The notes below the pieces were generated by a model. The model had not been told where the DNA came from, did no database searches, and saw only the letters and a list, made by a program, of their open reading frames with translations. Of a DNA stretch of 12,064 bases, positions 6,800 to 12,064 are shown one piece after another; position 1 is the stretch's first letter, and every line of letters starts with the position of its first letter. Source of the stretch: Gallionellaceae bacterium (GTDB lineage Bacteria > Pseudomonadota > Gammaproteobacteria > Burkholderiales > Gallionellaceae); contig PLYB01000209.1 of NCBI GenBank assembly GCA_003151655.1, forward strand, positions 1-12,064, in the 5' to 3' direction. A program made the position numbers and the translations under genes.

Positions 6800-7551
6800 G
6801 GCGCGCCTCCAATGAGTTCGGGCGTATCGCCATACGCCCCTACAGGGAGGGCGATCTTGCCATCCCGCATGCGTACGACTCGATCCGCCCGCGCGGAAAC
6901 ACTCGCATCGTGCGTTACCATGACCAGCGTCAGCCCTTGTTGCTTGACGATGCCGGTCAATAAATCCAGCACCTGTATCGCATTGTCACTATCCAAACTG
7001 CCGGTCGGTTCGTCGGCCAAAACCATGCGCGGCCGGTTAATCAAGGCGCGGGCAATGGCTACGCGCTGGCGCTCACCCCCGGATAGCTTTCCCGGAAAAT
7101 GCGCCATGCGCTCACGCAGTCCCAGCTCTATCAACAGCGACTCGGCGCGCGCTTTGTGTTCATGGTCGCTACCCGCGCAGCCGATGGTCGGCACGATCAC
7201 ATTGTCCAGCGCGGAGAGTGTCGAAATTAGATTAAAGGACTGAAACACAAAACCGATATTTTCCCGACGAAACAGTGAGGTATCTTTTATTTTTGAATAA
7301 GGCTGCGCGCCAAAAAACAGCTCGCCGGAAGAGGGAATATCCAGCGTCCCGATCACATTCAGCAAACTGGATTTTCCCGAGCCACTCGCCCCGACAATAG
7401 CAACGAACTCACCCTCGCACACGTCCAGATCAACACCGTTCAATGCCTTGGTCTGCCCGCCATCAAAATGCAGGGTCAGCCCTTCTATGCGCAAGATGGG
7501 CAAGCGAGCAGAGGATAAATTATTTGGCAAAATATGCGGGTCTGTGCTCAA
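6796..7551 (-). CDS. ABC transporter ATP-binding protein, LolD/MacB-type, TTG start
   Basis: A 251-residue ATPase partner of the permease encoded directly after it. All nucleotide-binding motifs are intact: Walker A GASGSGKS (54-61), Q-loop Q104 in FVFQSF, signature LSGGE (156-160), Walker B MVLADE (176-181), D-loop SLD and switch H214 in MVTHD. The LNVIGTLDIPSSGEL and FRRENIGFVFQSFNLI segments are typical of the MacB/LolD branch. The start appears to be TTG at 7551-7549: no ATG or GTG lies in frame between it and an upstream TAA at 7612-7614, and there is no internal Met before Walker A. An AAGGA (complement of 7563-7567) lies 11 bases upstream, a loose spacing. Expression may therefore be modest or depend on the mini-ORF upstream. 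The gene ends in an ATGA overlap with the permease. Confidence 0.94.
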   Translation of the reverse strand: MSTDPHILPNNLSSARLPILRIEGLTLHFDGGQTKALNGVDLDVCEGEFVAIVGASGSGKSSLLNVIGTLDIPSSGELFFGAQPYSKIKDTSLFRRENIGFVFQSFNLISTLSALDNVIVPTIGCAGSDHEHKARAESLLIELGLRERMAHFPGKLSGGERQRVAIARALINRPRMVLADEPTGSLDSDNAIQVLDLLTGIVKQQGLTLVMVTHDASVSARADRVVRMRDGKIALPVGAYGDTPELIGGAP

Positions 7552-7611
7552 CAGCAGACTTATCCTTAAATGTTGCGTTTGGAGTCGCCGAACTTTTGAA
7601 CTTCGACGCGC

Positions 7612-7650
7612 TTAAATGCATTTCGTGGATATTTTTCCCACGCTGCGCAT
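7612..7650 (-). other. Twelve-codon mini-ORF with strong ribosome binding site upstream of the ABC operon
   Basis: ATG at 7650-7648 is preceded by GGAGG (complement of 7656-7660) at five bases, a better initiation signal than that of the ABC ATPase itself. It encodes MRSVGKISTKCI and stops with TAA at 7614-7612. It is in the same frame as the ATPase gene, separated from its TTG start by 60 bases with no other stop. It could be a leader peptide, or the remains of an older ATPase start cut off by a nonsense codon. The read-through sequence (ARRSSKVRRLQTQHL) does not look like a normal ABC N-terminus. No composition evidence is possible at this length. Confidence 0.4.
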
Positions 7651-7716
7651 TTTATCCTCCATTGCGACAATCGGCAATGTTAATAAATCGCTCAAAATCG
7701 GGGGGTGACGAAAATG

Positions 7717-9030
7717 TTAGCGAGAAGTCCCGTTTTTACTGATTTCGCTGTCAATTTCCAATCTGGGTACATTATCCATTGCCCACCAGCCACCGCCCAA
7801 AGCGTGATAAAGCACAATGGCATCTCCCAGATATTTCACGCGCGCTTGCACTGCATGCAATGCCGCGAACTGAGCGTTCAGTTCTGCAATGAGAACATCC
7901 TGATAGCCTCCTTTGTTTGCCGCGTAATCCTGGCGAACAAAATCAAGTTCCACCGACTTATCCTGCTCGGAAGTAATAGCAGTCTGCAGTGCGCTATTGT
8001 CATTACGAATCGCAAACAGGATATTTTCGGCATTTTTTACCGCGACATCTGCTGTGCTTTGATATTTCGTGTTGGACGGACGCATTTCCAATTGCGCGGC
8101 ACGTACATCTGGACGTTGTGCGATGACGGCGGCAGGCAGTTCCAGCGGTAATGCCGCCAACAAATGCAGCGTAGCCAGTTCGGGCATCTCGGGCAAATCG
8201 GTCTCGGATGGAATATTCAGCAACAGATGCAGCAGCCCGCGAATCTGCTCGAACTGCCCCTTGAGCTGGAGTAACGCTTGAGTGGCAAGCTCAACCTCTT
8301 GTTGCTGTGCGCTTACTTCTGTTTGTGTTGCCAACCCGACCTGCTGTCGCTTGCGTGCAATCGCCAGCAGGCTTTGTTCGATAGCAACAATCTTTCTTAC
8401 GGCAAGCATTTGTGCGCGCAGTGAAGCATCCTGCACAACGCTGGCAATAAGATTGTCGGCAAGCGTGCGATACGTTGCCTCCAATTGCAGTTGCTGTAGT
8501 TCTGCTGCGGCTTTGGATGATCCCGCTTGCTGATCTGTTCTTCTTAATAGGTCAGACAAATATCCTGCCGCGAGTTGCCAGATATGAACATCGTAGTAGC
8601 TGTCGCCGATGAATTTTACATCATTCGAAACGGCTGGGGCTTGCAGCAACAGCCGTCGCCCTTTCCCGTTCACGGCACCACTCACGCTGATGGCGGAATA
8701 AAAATAGCCTTCTCTAGAAATGTTATTTTGTTGCAGCTTAAGCAAAGTAGTTTGCGCGCCATCAACGCTGGGATTAGCGTCAAATCCTTGCTCGATCAGC
8801 GTGTTGAGTTGTGCCGATTGCAGCAGCTTCCACCAGTCAAACTGAATATTCAGCTTGGTGTCGAGTCGCTGGGCAGTACTGTCCAGCATAGGCTGCGCAG
8901 AAATCTTGGATTCAGGCGGCTTGCTAGGCGAGCTACCGGCGCAGCCCGGCAAAATTAGCGCAATTACCAACGCGAGAAACGACCATAAAGGTCGTTTCTC
9001 GAAGAATGAATTGGACGATGAATGGAGCAC
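7717..9030 (-). CDS. TolC/NodT-family outer-membrane lipoprotein, apparently with internal deletion
   Basis: A 437-residue outer-membrane efflux protein homologue. The signal peptide ends in the lipobox LPGC (Cys30), so a lipid-anchored precursor is expected. The first repeat looks complete: FDWWKLLQSAQLNTLIEQGFDANPSV, then the strand pair near YYDVHIWQLAAGYLSDLL, a long helix, and GLATQTEVSAQQQEVELATQALLQLKGQ. After IAQRPDVRAAQLEM (about residue 315) the family normally continues with two beta strands and a W-x-L-G-P...P-(I/L)-F-D-(G/A)-G-R block. Here RPSNTKYQ runs straight into STADVAVKNAENILFAI, which aligns with the final helix, and then GGYQDVLIAELN and YHALGGGWW. Roughly 70-80 residues are missing, and with them the second beta-barrel hairpin. 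Start is GTG at 9030; no ATG is available in frame. No adaptor (HlyD/MFP) gene is adjacent. It is probably a decayed or non-canonical channel. Confidence 0.85.
   Translation of the reverse strand: MLHSSSNSFFEKRPLWSFLALVIALILPGCAGSSPSKPPESKISAQPMLDSTAQRLDTKLNIQFDWWKLLQSAQLNTLIEQGFDANPSVDGAQTTLLKLQQNNISREGYFYSAISVSGAVNGKGRRLLLQAPAVSNDVKFIGDSYYDVHIWQLAAGYLSDLLRRTDQQAGSSKAAAELQQLQLEATYRTLADNLIASVVQDASLRAQMLAVRKIVAIEQSLLAIARKRQQVGLATQTEVSAQQQEVELATQALLQLKGQFEQIRGLLHLLLNIPSETDLPEMPELATLHLLAALPLELPAAVIAQRPDVRAAQLEMRPSNTKYQSTADVAVKNAENILFAIRNDNSALQTAITSEQDKSVELDFVRQDYAANKGGYQDVLIAELNAQFAALHAVQARVKYLGDAIVLYHALGGGWWAMDNVPRLEIDSEISKNGTSR
8973..9001. repeat. Perfect 12-bp inverted repeat near the 5' end of the tolC-like gene
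   Basis: CGAGAAACGACC (8973-8984) and GGTCGTTTCTCG (8990-9001) are exact reverse complements around the 5-base loop ATAAA. It lies within the coding sequence, 30-58 bases into the gene, over residues of about 10-20 (FEKRPLWSFLA) in the signal peptide. As mRNA it would form a stable stem-loop just downstream of the GTG start, where it could slow initiation. A protein-binding palindrome for this gene and the divergent one is an alternative. Confidence 0.75.
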
Positions 9031-9184
9031 GGCTATATAGTAGGTTCTAACAAATGGCCTCTTGGCGGCATGATTCTACTTCAAATTGCCACACAGTCAG
9101 CACTTTAGAATATGCGAGAAGCTGGCACAACGCGTCAATTCCCATTACCATTCGCCGCCGTCGATATTGAACCGGGAAAACTCA
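9031..9184. promoter_or_regulatory. Divergent intergenic region between the tolC-like gene and DUF486-mpl
   Basis: These 154 bases separate two genes transcribed away from each other and must hold promoters for both. For the + direction, TTGCCA (9086-9091) with TAGAAT (9106-9111, 14-base spacer) or GAATAT (9108-9113, 16-base spacer) are the best boxes I see; neither pair is good. No clear boxes were seen for the - strand. Protein-coding start candidates upstream of 9185 lack family similarity and were not used. Confidence 0.3.
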
Positions 9185-9538
9185 ATGAACATGATTTCGC
9201 AACCGCTGCTAGTCACCGCGCTGATGCTCATTGTTTCCAATTTGTTCATGACCTTTGCATGGTACGGGCATCTCAAGAATCTGGCGCAGTCGCCTTGGTA
9301 TGTCGCCGCTCTGATTAGCTGGGGCATTGCGCTGTTCGAATATCTGCTGCAAGTCCCGGCGAACCGTATCGGCTACACGGAATTGAATCTCGGACAATTG
9401 AAAATTTTGCAGGAAGTCATCACGCTGACGGTATTTGTGCCGTTTGCAGTGCTGTACATGAACCAACCATTAAAGATGGATTATCTGTATGCGGCGCTGT
9501 GTATGATGGGCGCAGTATATTTTATTTTTAGAGCTTAA
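9185..9538 (+). CDS. DMT-superfamily small membrane protein, DUF486
   Basis: A 117-residue protein matching the DUF486 family (PF04342) by its conserved AWYGHLK, ISWGIALFEYLLQVPANRIGY and LGQLKILQEVITLTVF segments and its size, which is usual for the family. Four membrane helices are visible, at about 8-24, 38-56, 70-89 and 96-115 counted from the chosen start. The function of the family is unknown; it belongs to the drug/metabolite transporter superfamily. The start was set at ATG 9185 because the family similarity begins there and a GGGA lies six bases upstream. An upstream TTG at 9086 would add 33 residues of no family character. The stop TAA (9536-9538) directly abuts the mpl ATG, so the two are almost certainly one transcript. 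A link to peptidoglycan recycling is only suggested by position. Confidence 0.9.
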   Translation: MNMISQPLLVTALMLIVSNLFMTFAWYGHLKNLAQSPWYVAALISWGIALFEYLLQVPANRIGYTELNLGQLKILQEVITLTVFVPFAVLYMNQPLKMDYLYAALCMMGAVYFIFRA

Positions 9539-10885
9539 ATGATGAGTCAACAAAAACACATTCACATCCTCGGCATTTGCGGCACATTCATGGGCGGCAT
9601 TGCTGCCATCGCCAAGCAGGCGGGCTATCGCGTCACCGGCTGCGATGCCAATGTTTATCCGCCGATGAGTACGCAACTCGAAGCGCAGGGCATTGAGTTG
9701 ATCGAAGGCTTCGGAACGGAGCAACTTGGACTGAAGCCGGACACGTTTGTCATCGGCAACGTGGTATCGCGCGGCAATCCGCTGATGGAGGAAATCCTCA
9801 ACCGCAACCTGCCCTATGTTTCCGGCCCGCAATGGCTGGCAGACACGCTGCTGCGTAACAAGTGGGTGCTGGCGGTAGCGGGTACTCACGGCAAGACCAC
9901 CACCACTTCCATGCTGGCGTGGATACTGGAATATGCGGGACTGAATCCCGGTTTCCTGATCGGCGGCGTGCCGCAAAATTTCGGTGTCTCGGCGCGACTT
10001 ACCGATTCTCCCTTTTTCGTCATCGAGGCCGATGAATACGACACCGCTTTCTTCGACAAGCGCTCCAAATTCGTGCACTACCGTCCGCGCACAGCCATTC
10101 TCAACAATCTGGAATTCGACCACGCCGACATCTTTGCCGACCTTGCCGCCATCGAGACGCAGTTTCACCATCTGCTGCGCACCGTGCCGGGCAACGGTCT
10201 CGTGGTCAGCAACGGCCGCGAAGAATCGCTGACGCGCGTAATCAAGCGCGGTTGCTGGACACCCGTGGAGAAATTCGGCAGCAACGACGGCTGGAACATC
10301 GACGCCGATAACCGCGTAACGTTAAACGGTGTCGCGCAGGGCATGTTGCAATGGGAATTGATGGGCGAACACAACCGCATGAACGCTCTCGCCGCGCTGG
10401 CTGCCGCACGCCACGCCGGAGTGCCGATTGCGCAGGGTTTGGCGGCGCTCGCCGAATTCAAGAACGTGAAACGCCGCATGGAAGTGCGCGGAGTAGTAAA
10501 TGGCATCACCGTCTACGACGACTTCGCCCACCATCCCACCGCGATAGATACCACTGTTGCCGGTCTGCGCCACAAGGTTGGCAATGCACGCATCCTCGCC
10601 GTGCTGGAACCGCGCTCCAACACCATGAAACTCGGCGTGATGAAAAATGCTCTCCCCGGCAGTCTCAAGGATGCCGATGAGGTATTTTGCTACGGTGCCA
10701 ACCTCGGCTGGGACGCATCTGAAGCACTCGCTCCGCTGGGCAACAAGGCACTCGTCAAGAATAATCTGGATGAATTGGTAGCCGCCATTGCTGCCTGTGC
10801 ACGCCCCGGCGACCATGTGCTGGTAATGAGCAACGGCGGTTTTGGCGGGATACATGAAAAGCTGTTAAAGCGGCTGGCAGGGTAG
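9539..10885 (+). CDS. mpl: UDP-N-acetylmuramate:L-alanyl-gamma-D-glutamyl-meso-diaminopimelate ligase Mpl
   Basis: Mpl ligates the tripeptide recovered from degraded cell wall onto UDP-MurNAc, using ATP, and so returns it to peptidoglycan synthesis in the cytoplasm. The 448 residues have the three Mur-ligase domains. The N-terminal UDP-binding Rossmann domain begins HIHILGICGTFMGGIAAIAKQ, where the FMGG is typical of Mpl rather than MurC. The central ATPase domain has the P-loop GTHGKTTT at 115-122, EADEYDTAFFDKRSKF and NNLEFDHADIF. The C-terminal domain has EHNRMNALAALAAARHAGV, the DDFAHHP signature at about 327-333 and EPRSNTMKLG. The length matches the family. Two ATG codons stand in tandem at 9539 and 9542; the first overlaps nothing but touches the DUF486 stop, implying translational coupling. 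All catalytic motifs look intact. Confidence 0.97.
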   Translation: MMSQQKHIHILGICGTFMGGIAAIAKQAGYRVTGCDANVYPPMSTQLEAQGIELIEGFGTEQLGLKPDTFVIGNVVSRGNPLMEEILNRNLPYVSGPQWLADTLLRNKWVLAVAGTHGKTTTTSMLAWILEYAGLNPGFLIGGVPQNFGVSARLTDSPFFVIEADEYDTAFFDKRSKFVHYRPRTAILNNLEFDHADIFADLAAIETQFHHLLRTVPGNGLVVSNGREESLTRVIKRGCWTPVEKFGSNDGWNIDADNRVTLNGVAQGMLQWELMGEHNRMNALAALAAARHAGVPIAQGLAALAEFKNVKRRMEVRGVVNGITVYDDFAHHPTAIDTTVAGLRHKVGNARILAVLEPRSNTMKLGVMKNALPGSLKDADEVFCYGANLGWDASEALAPLGNKALVKNNLDELVAAIAACARPGDHVLVMSNGGFGGIHEKLLKRLAG

Positions 10886-10900
10886 CGTCACCAGAATGCA

Positions 10901-10927
10901 AACAGCCATCAATCGCTGATGGCTGTT
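10901..10927. terminator. Hairpin between convergent mpl and parA
   Basis: AACAGCCATCA (10901-10911) and TGATGGCTGTT (10917-10927) are perfect 11-bp complements around the loop ATCGC. It begins 15 bases after the mpl stop and lies 25 bases beyond the parA stop, in the convergent gap. Only TTAATT follows on the + strand and no T-run on the other, so it is a terminator by position more than by a full intrinsic signature. Confidence 0.65.
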
Positions 10928-10952
10928 AATTGAAAATGCTCTCTGGCATGAC

Positions 10953-11759
10953 TCAACCGGCCAGCGCTTCCATCTCCATTTCCATAGGCTCCGCATTAAA
11001 AAAGCCGCTGGTGCCCAGCTCCACCATTAGCGCCCGGTAATCTACCGCACCCGGACTACCTGGAGAAAATGCGAATACATCTTTGCCATGCACGGGGCTG
11101 TTGGCAAGCGCAACGCTTTCGCTGATGCGCGTGTTGCACACGCGCGAGCCGAAGCGTGCCTTGAGTTTGGCGTATATTTCGTGGGCAAGTTTACGCCGTG
11201 CATCGAAACGGGTAACCACAATGCGCCGTTCAAAGCGACGCTTGAGTTTAGCTTCCAGTACATTCAGGGCGGAATCCAGGCGATGCACGCCGTGCATGGA
11301 AAGGAAATCTGCCGACACGGGTATCAACACCCGGTCTGCGGCAAGCAATGCATTCAGTGTGAGCACACCCAGCATGGGACAGCAGTCGATCAGGATGGGG
11401 GCTCCGGTAAGTCCCAAGTCCTCATCAAAGCCCTGTTTCAACAAAGTCGCAGCCTTGGGATCGCGACCATACAGCGCATCGATTTTGGCCAGTCCCAGTG
11501 AAGATGAAATAATCTGCCAGCCCGCCGGCGTATCGCGTAACAACTTGGCAAGCGGGGTTTGATGTTTGAAAAACACCTCCATCCCTACATCCGGTGCGGT
11601 GGCATTTTTTACGCCACAGGCGATGCTCAGGTGACCTTGCGGATCCATGTCGAGGGCAATAGGATTACGCTTCGCCAGGGCGAGCGCTGCGGTAAGATTA
11701 AGGCAGGTGGTTGTTTTGCCCACGCCACCCTTCTGATTGAATACGGCGATGACAGCCAT
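10953..11759 (-). CDS. ParA/MinD-family deviant Walker ATPase without ParB partner
   Basis: A 268-residue ParA-family ATPase (counted from the chosen start) that would move or position DNA or protein complexes by dimerising on ATP. The deviant Walker A KGGVGKTT is at 10-17 with signature lysine K10; DMDPQG follows at 37-42, and ILIDCCP with D125 is the switch region. The start at 11759 is chosen because MAVIAVFNQKGG is the usual N-terminus and an ideal GGAGGT (complement of 11767-11772) lies seven bases upstream. A longer reading from 11801 would add 14 residues unlike the family. The C-terminus ends in a Met/Glu-repeated AEPMEMEMEALAG tail. No parB, replication or segregation gene is nearby, and the neighbours are glmS and mpl. 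It may be a chromosomal orphan ParA positioning some other machine, or a leftover of an integrated element. Confidence 0.9.
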   Translation of the reverse strand: MAVIAVFNQKGGVGKTTTCLNLTAALALAKRNPIALDMDPQGHLSIACGVKNATAPDVGMEVFFKHQTPLAKLLRDTPAGWQIISSSLGLAKIDALYGRDPKAATLLKQGFDEDLGLTGAPILIDCCPMLGVLTLNALLAADRVLIPVSADFLSMHGVHRLDSALNVLEAKLKRRFERRIVVTRFDARRKLAHEIYAKLKARFGSRVCNTRISESVALANSPVHGKDVFAFSPGSPGAVDYRALMVELGTSGFFNAEPMEMEMEALAG

Positions 11760-11805
11760 TTGGAACACCTCCACGGTTGCGGAAGGATGTGAGCAAAACA
11801 CCGCG

Positions 11806-11834
11806 CGAATCAGTCACTCAACCGTGACGGATTT
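11806..11834. repeat. Direct repeat copy 1: duplicated 3' end of glmS, distal copy
   Basis: These 29 bases are identical to 11913-11941. Read on the - strand they are the codons for KSVTVE plus TGA and eight further bases, the exact end of glmS, but here not joined to the rest of the gene. The copies are 107 bases apart. Beyond the repeat, toward parA, the two flanks keep a looser likeness (CGCGAGGTTTGC against CGCGGTGTTTTGC), whereas on the glmS-coding side the similarity stops sharply at AAATCC. Confidence 0.9.
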
Positions 11835-11912
11835 ACACCGGGTTTGTGGCTTCGACCGCCCCTTCGGGGCTTAACTTGCTACGCAAATTAGTCTACGCCG
11901 CAAACCTCGCGC
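11835..11912. other. Spacer between the two glmS-end repeats
   Basis: These 78 bases hold no gene. They contain a short hairpin GCCCC-TTC-GGGGC at 11858-11870 without a T-run, and CAAACCTCGC at 11901-11910, which is the exact reverse complement of GCGAGGTTTG at 11951-11960 inside glmS. GTCTAC also occurs in direct orientation next to each of these. The block may be the residue of an inserted element or a rearranged downstream region of glmS. Confidence 0.5.
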
Positions 11913-11941
11913 CGAATCAGTCACTCAACCGTGACGGATTT
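11913..11941. repeat. Direct repeat copy 2: native 3' end of glmS
   Basis: This copy is continuous with the glmS reading frame and includes its TGA stop (11923-11921). It overlaps the terminal region of glmS used as the target-recognition site by the TnsD protein of Tn7-like transposons, which insert a short distance beyond the stop. Identical to 11806-11834. Confidence 0.9.
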
Positions 11942-12064
11942 GGCAAGATTGCGAGGTTTGTCTACATCCGTTCCCTTTTGCAATGCCACGTAATATGCCA
12001 GCAGCTGCAAAGGAATGGTGTGGAGAATAGGGCTTAAATATCCCGCGTGTTCGGGCATTTGCAT
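11921..12064 (-). CDS. glmS: Glutamine-fructose-6-phosphate aminotransferase GlmS, last 47 residues (5' part outside window)
   Basis: GlmS makes glucosamine-6-phosphate from fructose-6-phosphate and glutamine, the first step toward UDP-GlcNAc for cell wall and lipopolysaccharide. Only the end of the isomerase (SIS) domain is present, from MQMPEHAGYLSPILHTIPLQ through LLAYYVALQKGTDVDKPRNL to AKSVTVE and stop. The PLQLLAYYVALQKGTDVDKPRNLAKSVTVE-type ending is almost the same in E. coli and is diagnostic. The frame is open to the window edge. The gene reads toward parA, which is on the same strand 160 bases further on, with the duplicated glmS end between them. Confidence 0.96.
   Translation of the reverse strand: MQMPEHAGYLSPILHTIPLQLLAYYVALQKGTDVDKPRNLAKSVTVE

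Noticed and set aside
6233..6963. Long + strand frames opposite the ABC permease and ATPase
   Set aside because: They mirror genes with intact Walker motifs and membrane helices; their Arg/Pro/Ser/His-rich translations are typical shadows.
9086..9184. N-terminal extension of the DUF486 protein from a TTG
   Set aside because: The extra 33 residues show no family character, and the ATG at 9185 matches the normal family N-terminus.
9470..10171. - strand frame of 233 codons opposite mpl
   Set aside because: Antisense to the intact Mpl P-loop domain; no start signal or motif.
11760..11801. Longer start for ParA
   Set aside because: The ideal GGAGGT seven bases before the ATG at 11759, and the canonical MAVIAVFNQKGG start, fix the shorter form.
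11858..11870. GCCCC-TTC-GGGGC as glmS terminator
   Set aside because: The stem is only 5 bp and there is no T-run on either strand; reported only as part of the spacer.
11806..11941. CRISPR-like interpretation of the two 29-bp repeats
   Set aside because: There are only two copies, with a 78-base spacer, and one copy is the coding end of glmS; no further repeats or cas genes.

Overview
The window looks like the chromosome of a betaproteobacterium, with Gallionellaceae or Nitrosomonadales relatives the best guess. The evidence is the close match of the metH, mpl and glmS products to proteobacterial versions, a Gram-negative envelope gene set (outer-membrane efflux protein, lipoproteins, meso-DAP peptidoglycan recycling ligase) and several REP-like palindromes. 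The placement is inference from sequence character, not from a search.

Layout. Positions 1-1379 hold the 3' part of metH (cobalamin-dependent methionine synthase), whose interdomain linker contains an in-frame palindromic element. A small AT-richer gene at 1408-1899, probably with a PD-(D/E)XK nuclease-like fold, follows. Next come two FKBP peptidyl-prolyl isomerase genes: a cytosolic protein of two tandem FKBP domains (1983-2669) and an exported, probably lipid-anchored single-domain one (2719-3168). All of these are on the + strand.

Positions 3372-9030 are on the - strand. Read in the direction of transcription they are: a TolC/NodT-type outer-membrane lipoprotein that seems to have lost an internal segment; a 12-codon mini-ORF with a strong ribosome binding site; and four genes joined by 4-base ATGA overlaps (ABC ATPase, MacB/FtsX-type permease, LolA/LolB-like periplasmic protein, ferritin-like 'predicted metal-dependent hydrolase'). 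A gene for an exported four-helix membrane protein with regularly placed histidines comes last. The ATPase, permease and LolA-like protein form a plausible unit for moving a lipid or lipoprotein out of the inner membrane. Tight coupling to the ferritin-like enzyme suggests that it acts on the same substrate or membrane.

Positions 9185-10885 (+) hold a DUF486 small membrane protein gene whose stop codon directly abuts mpl. An orphan ParA-family ATPase gene (10953-11759, -) converges on mpl across a hairpin. The window ends in the last 47 codons of glmS (-). The final codons of glmS, its stop and adjacent bases are duplicated as a 29-bp direct repeat 107 bp further on, between glmS and parA. 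This is the part of glmS that Tn7-like elements recognise, so the duplication is a candidate footprint of an integration event.

No rRNA, tRNA, CRISPR array, transposase or integrase gene was found. The items most worth a second look are the glmS-end duplication, the palindrome inside metH, the ABC/LolA-like/ferritin-like operon, the truncated TolC homologue and the histidine-patterned membrane protein.
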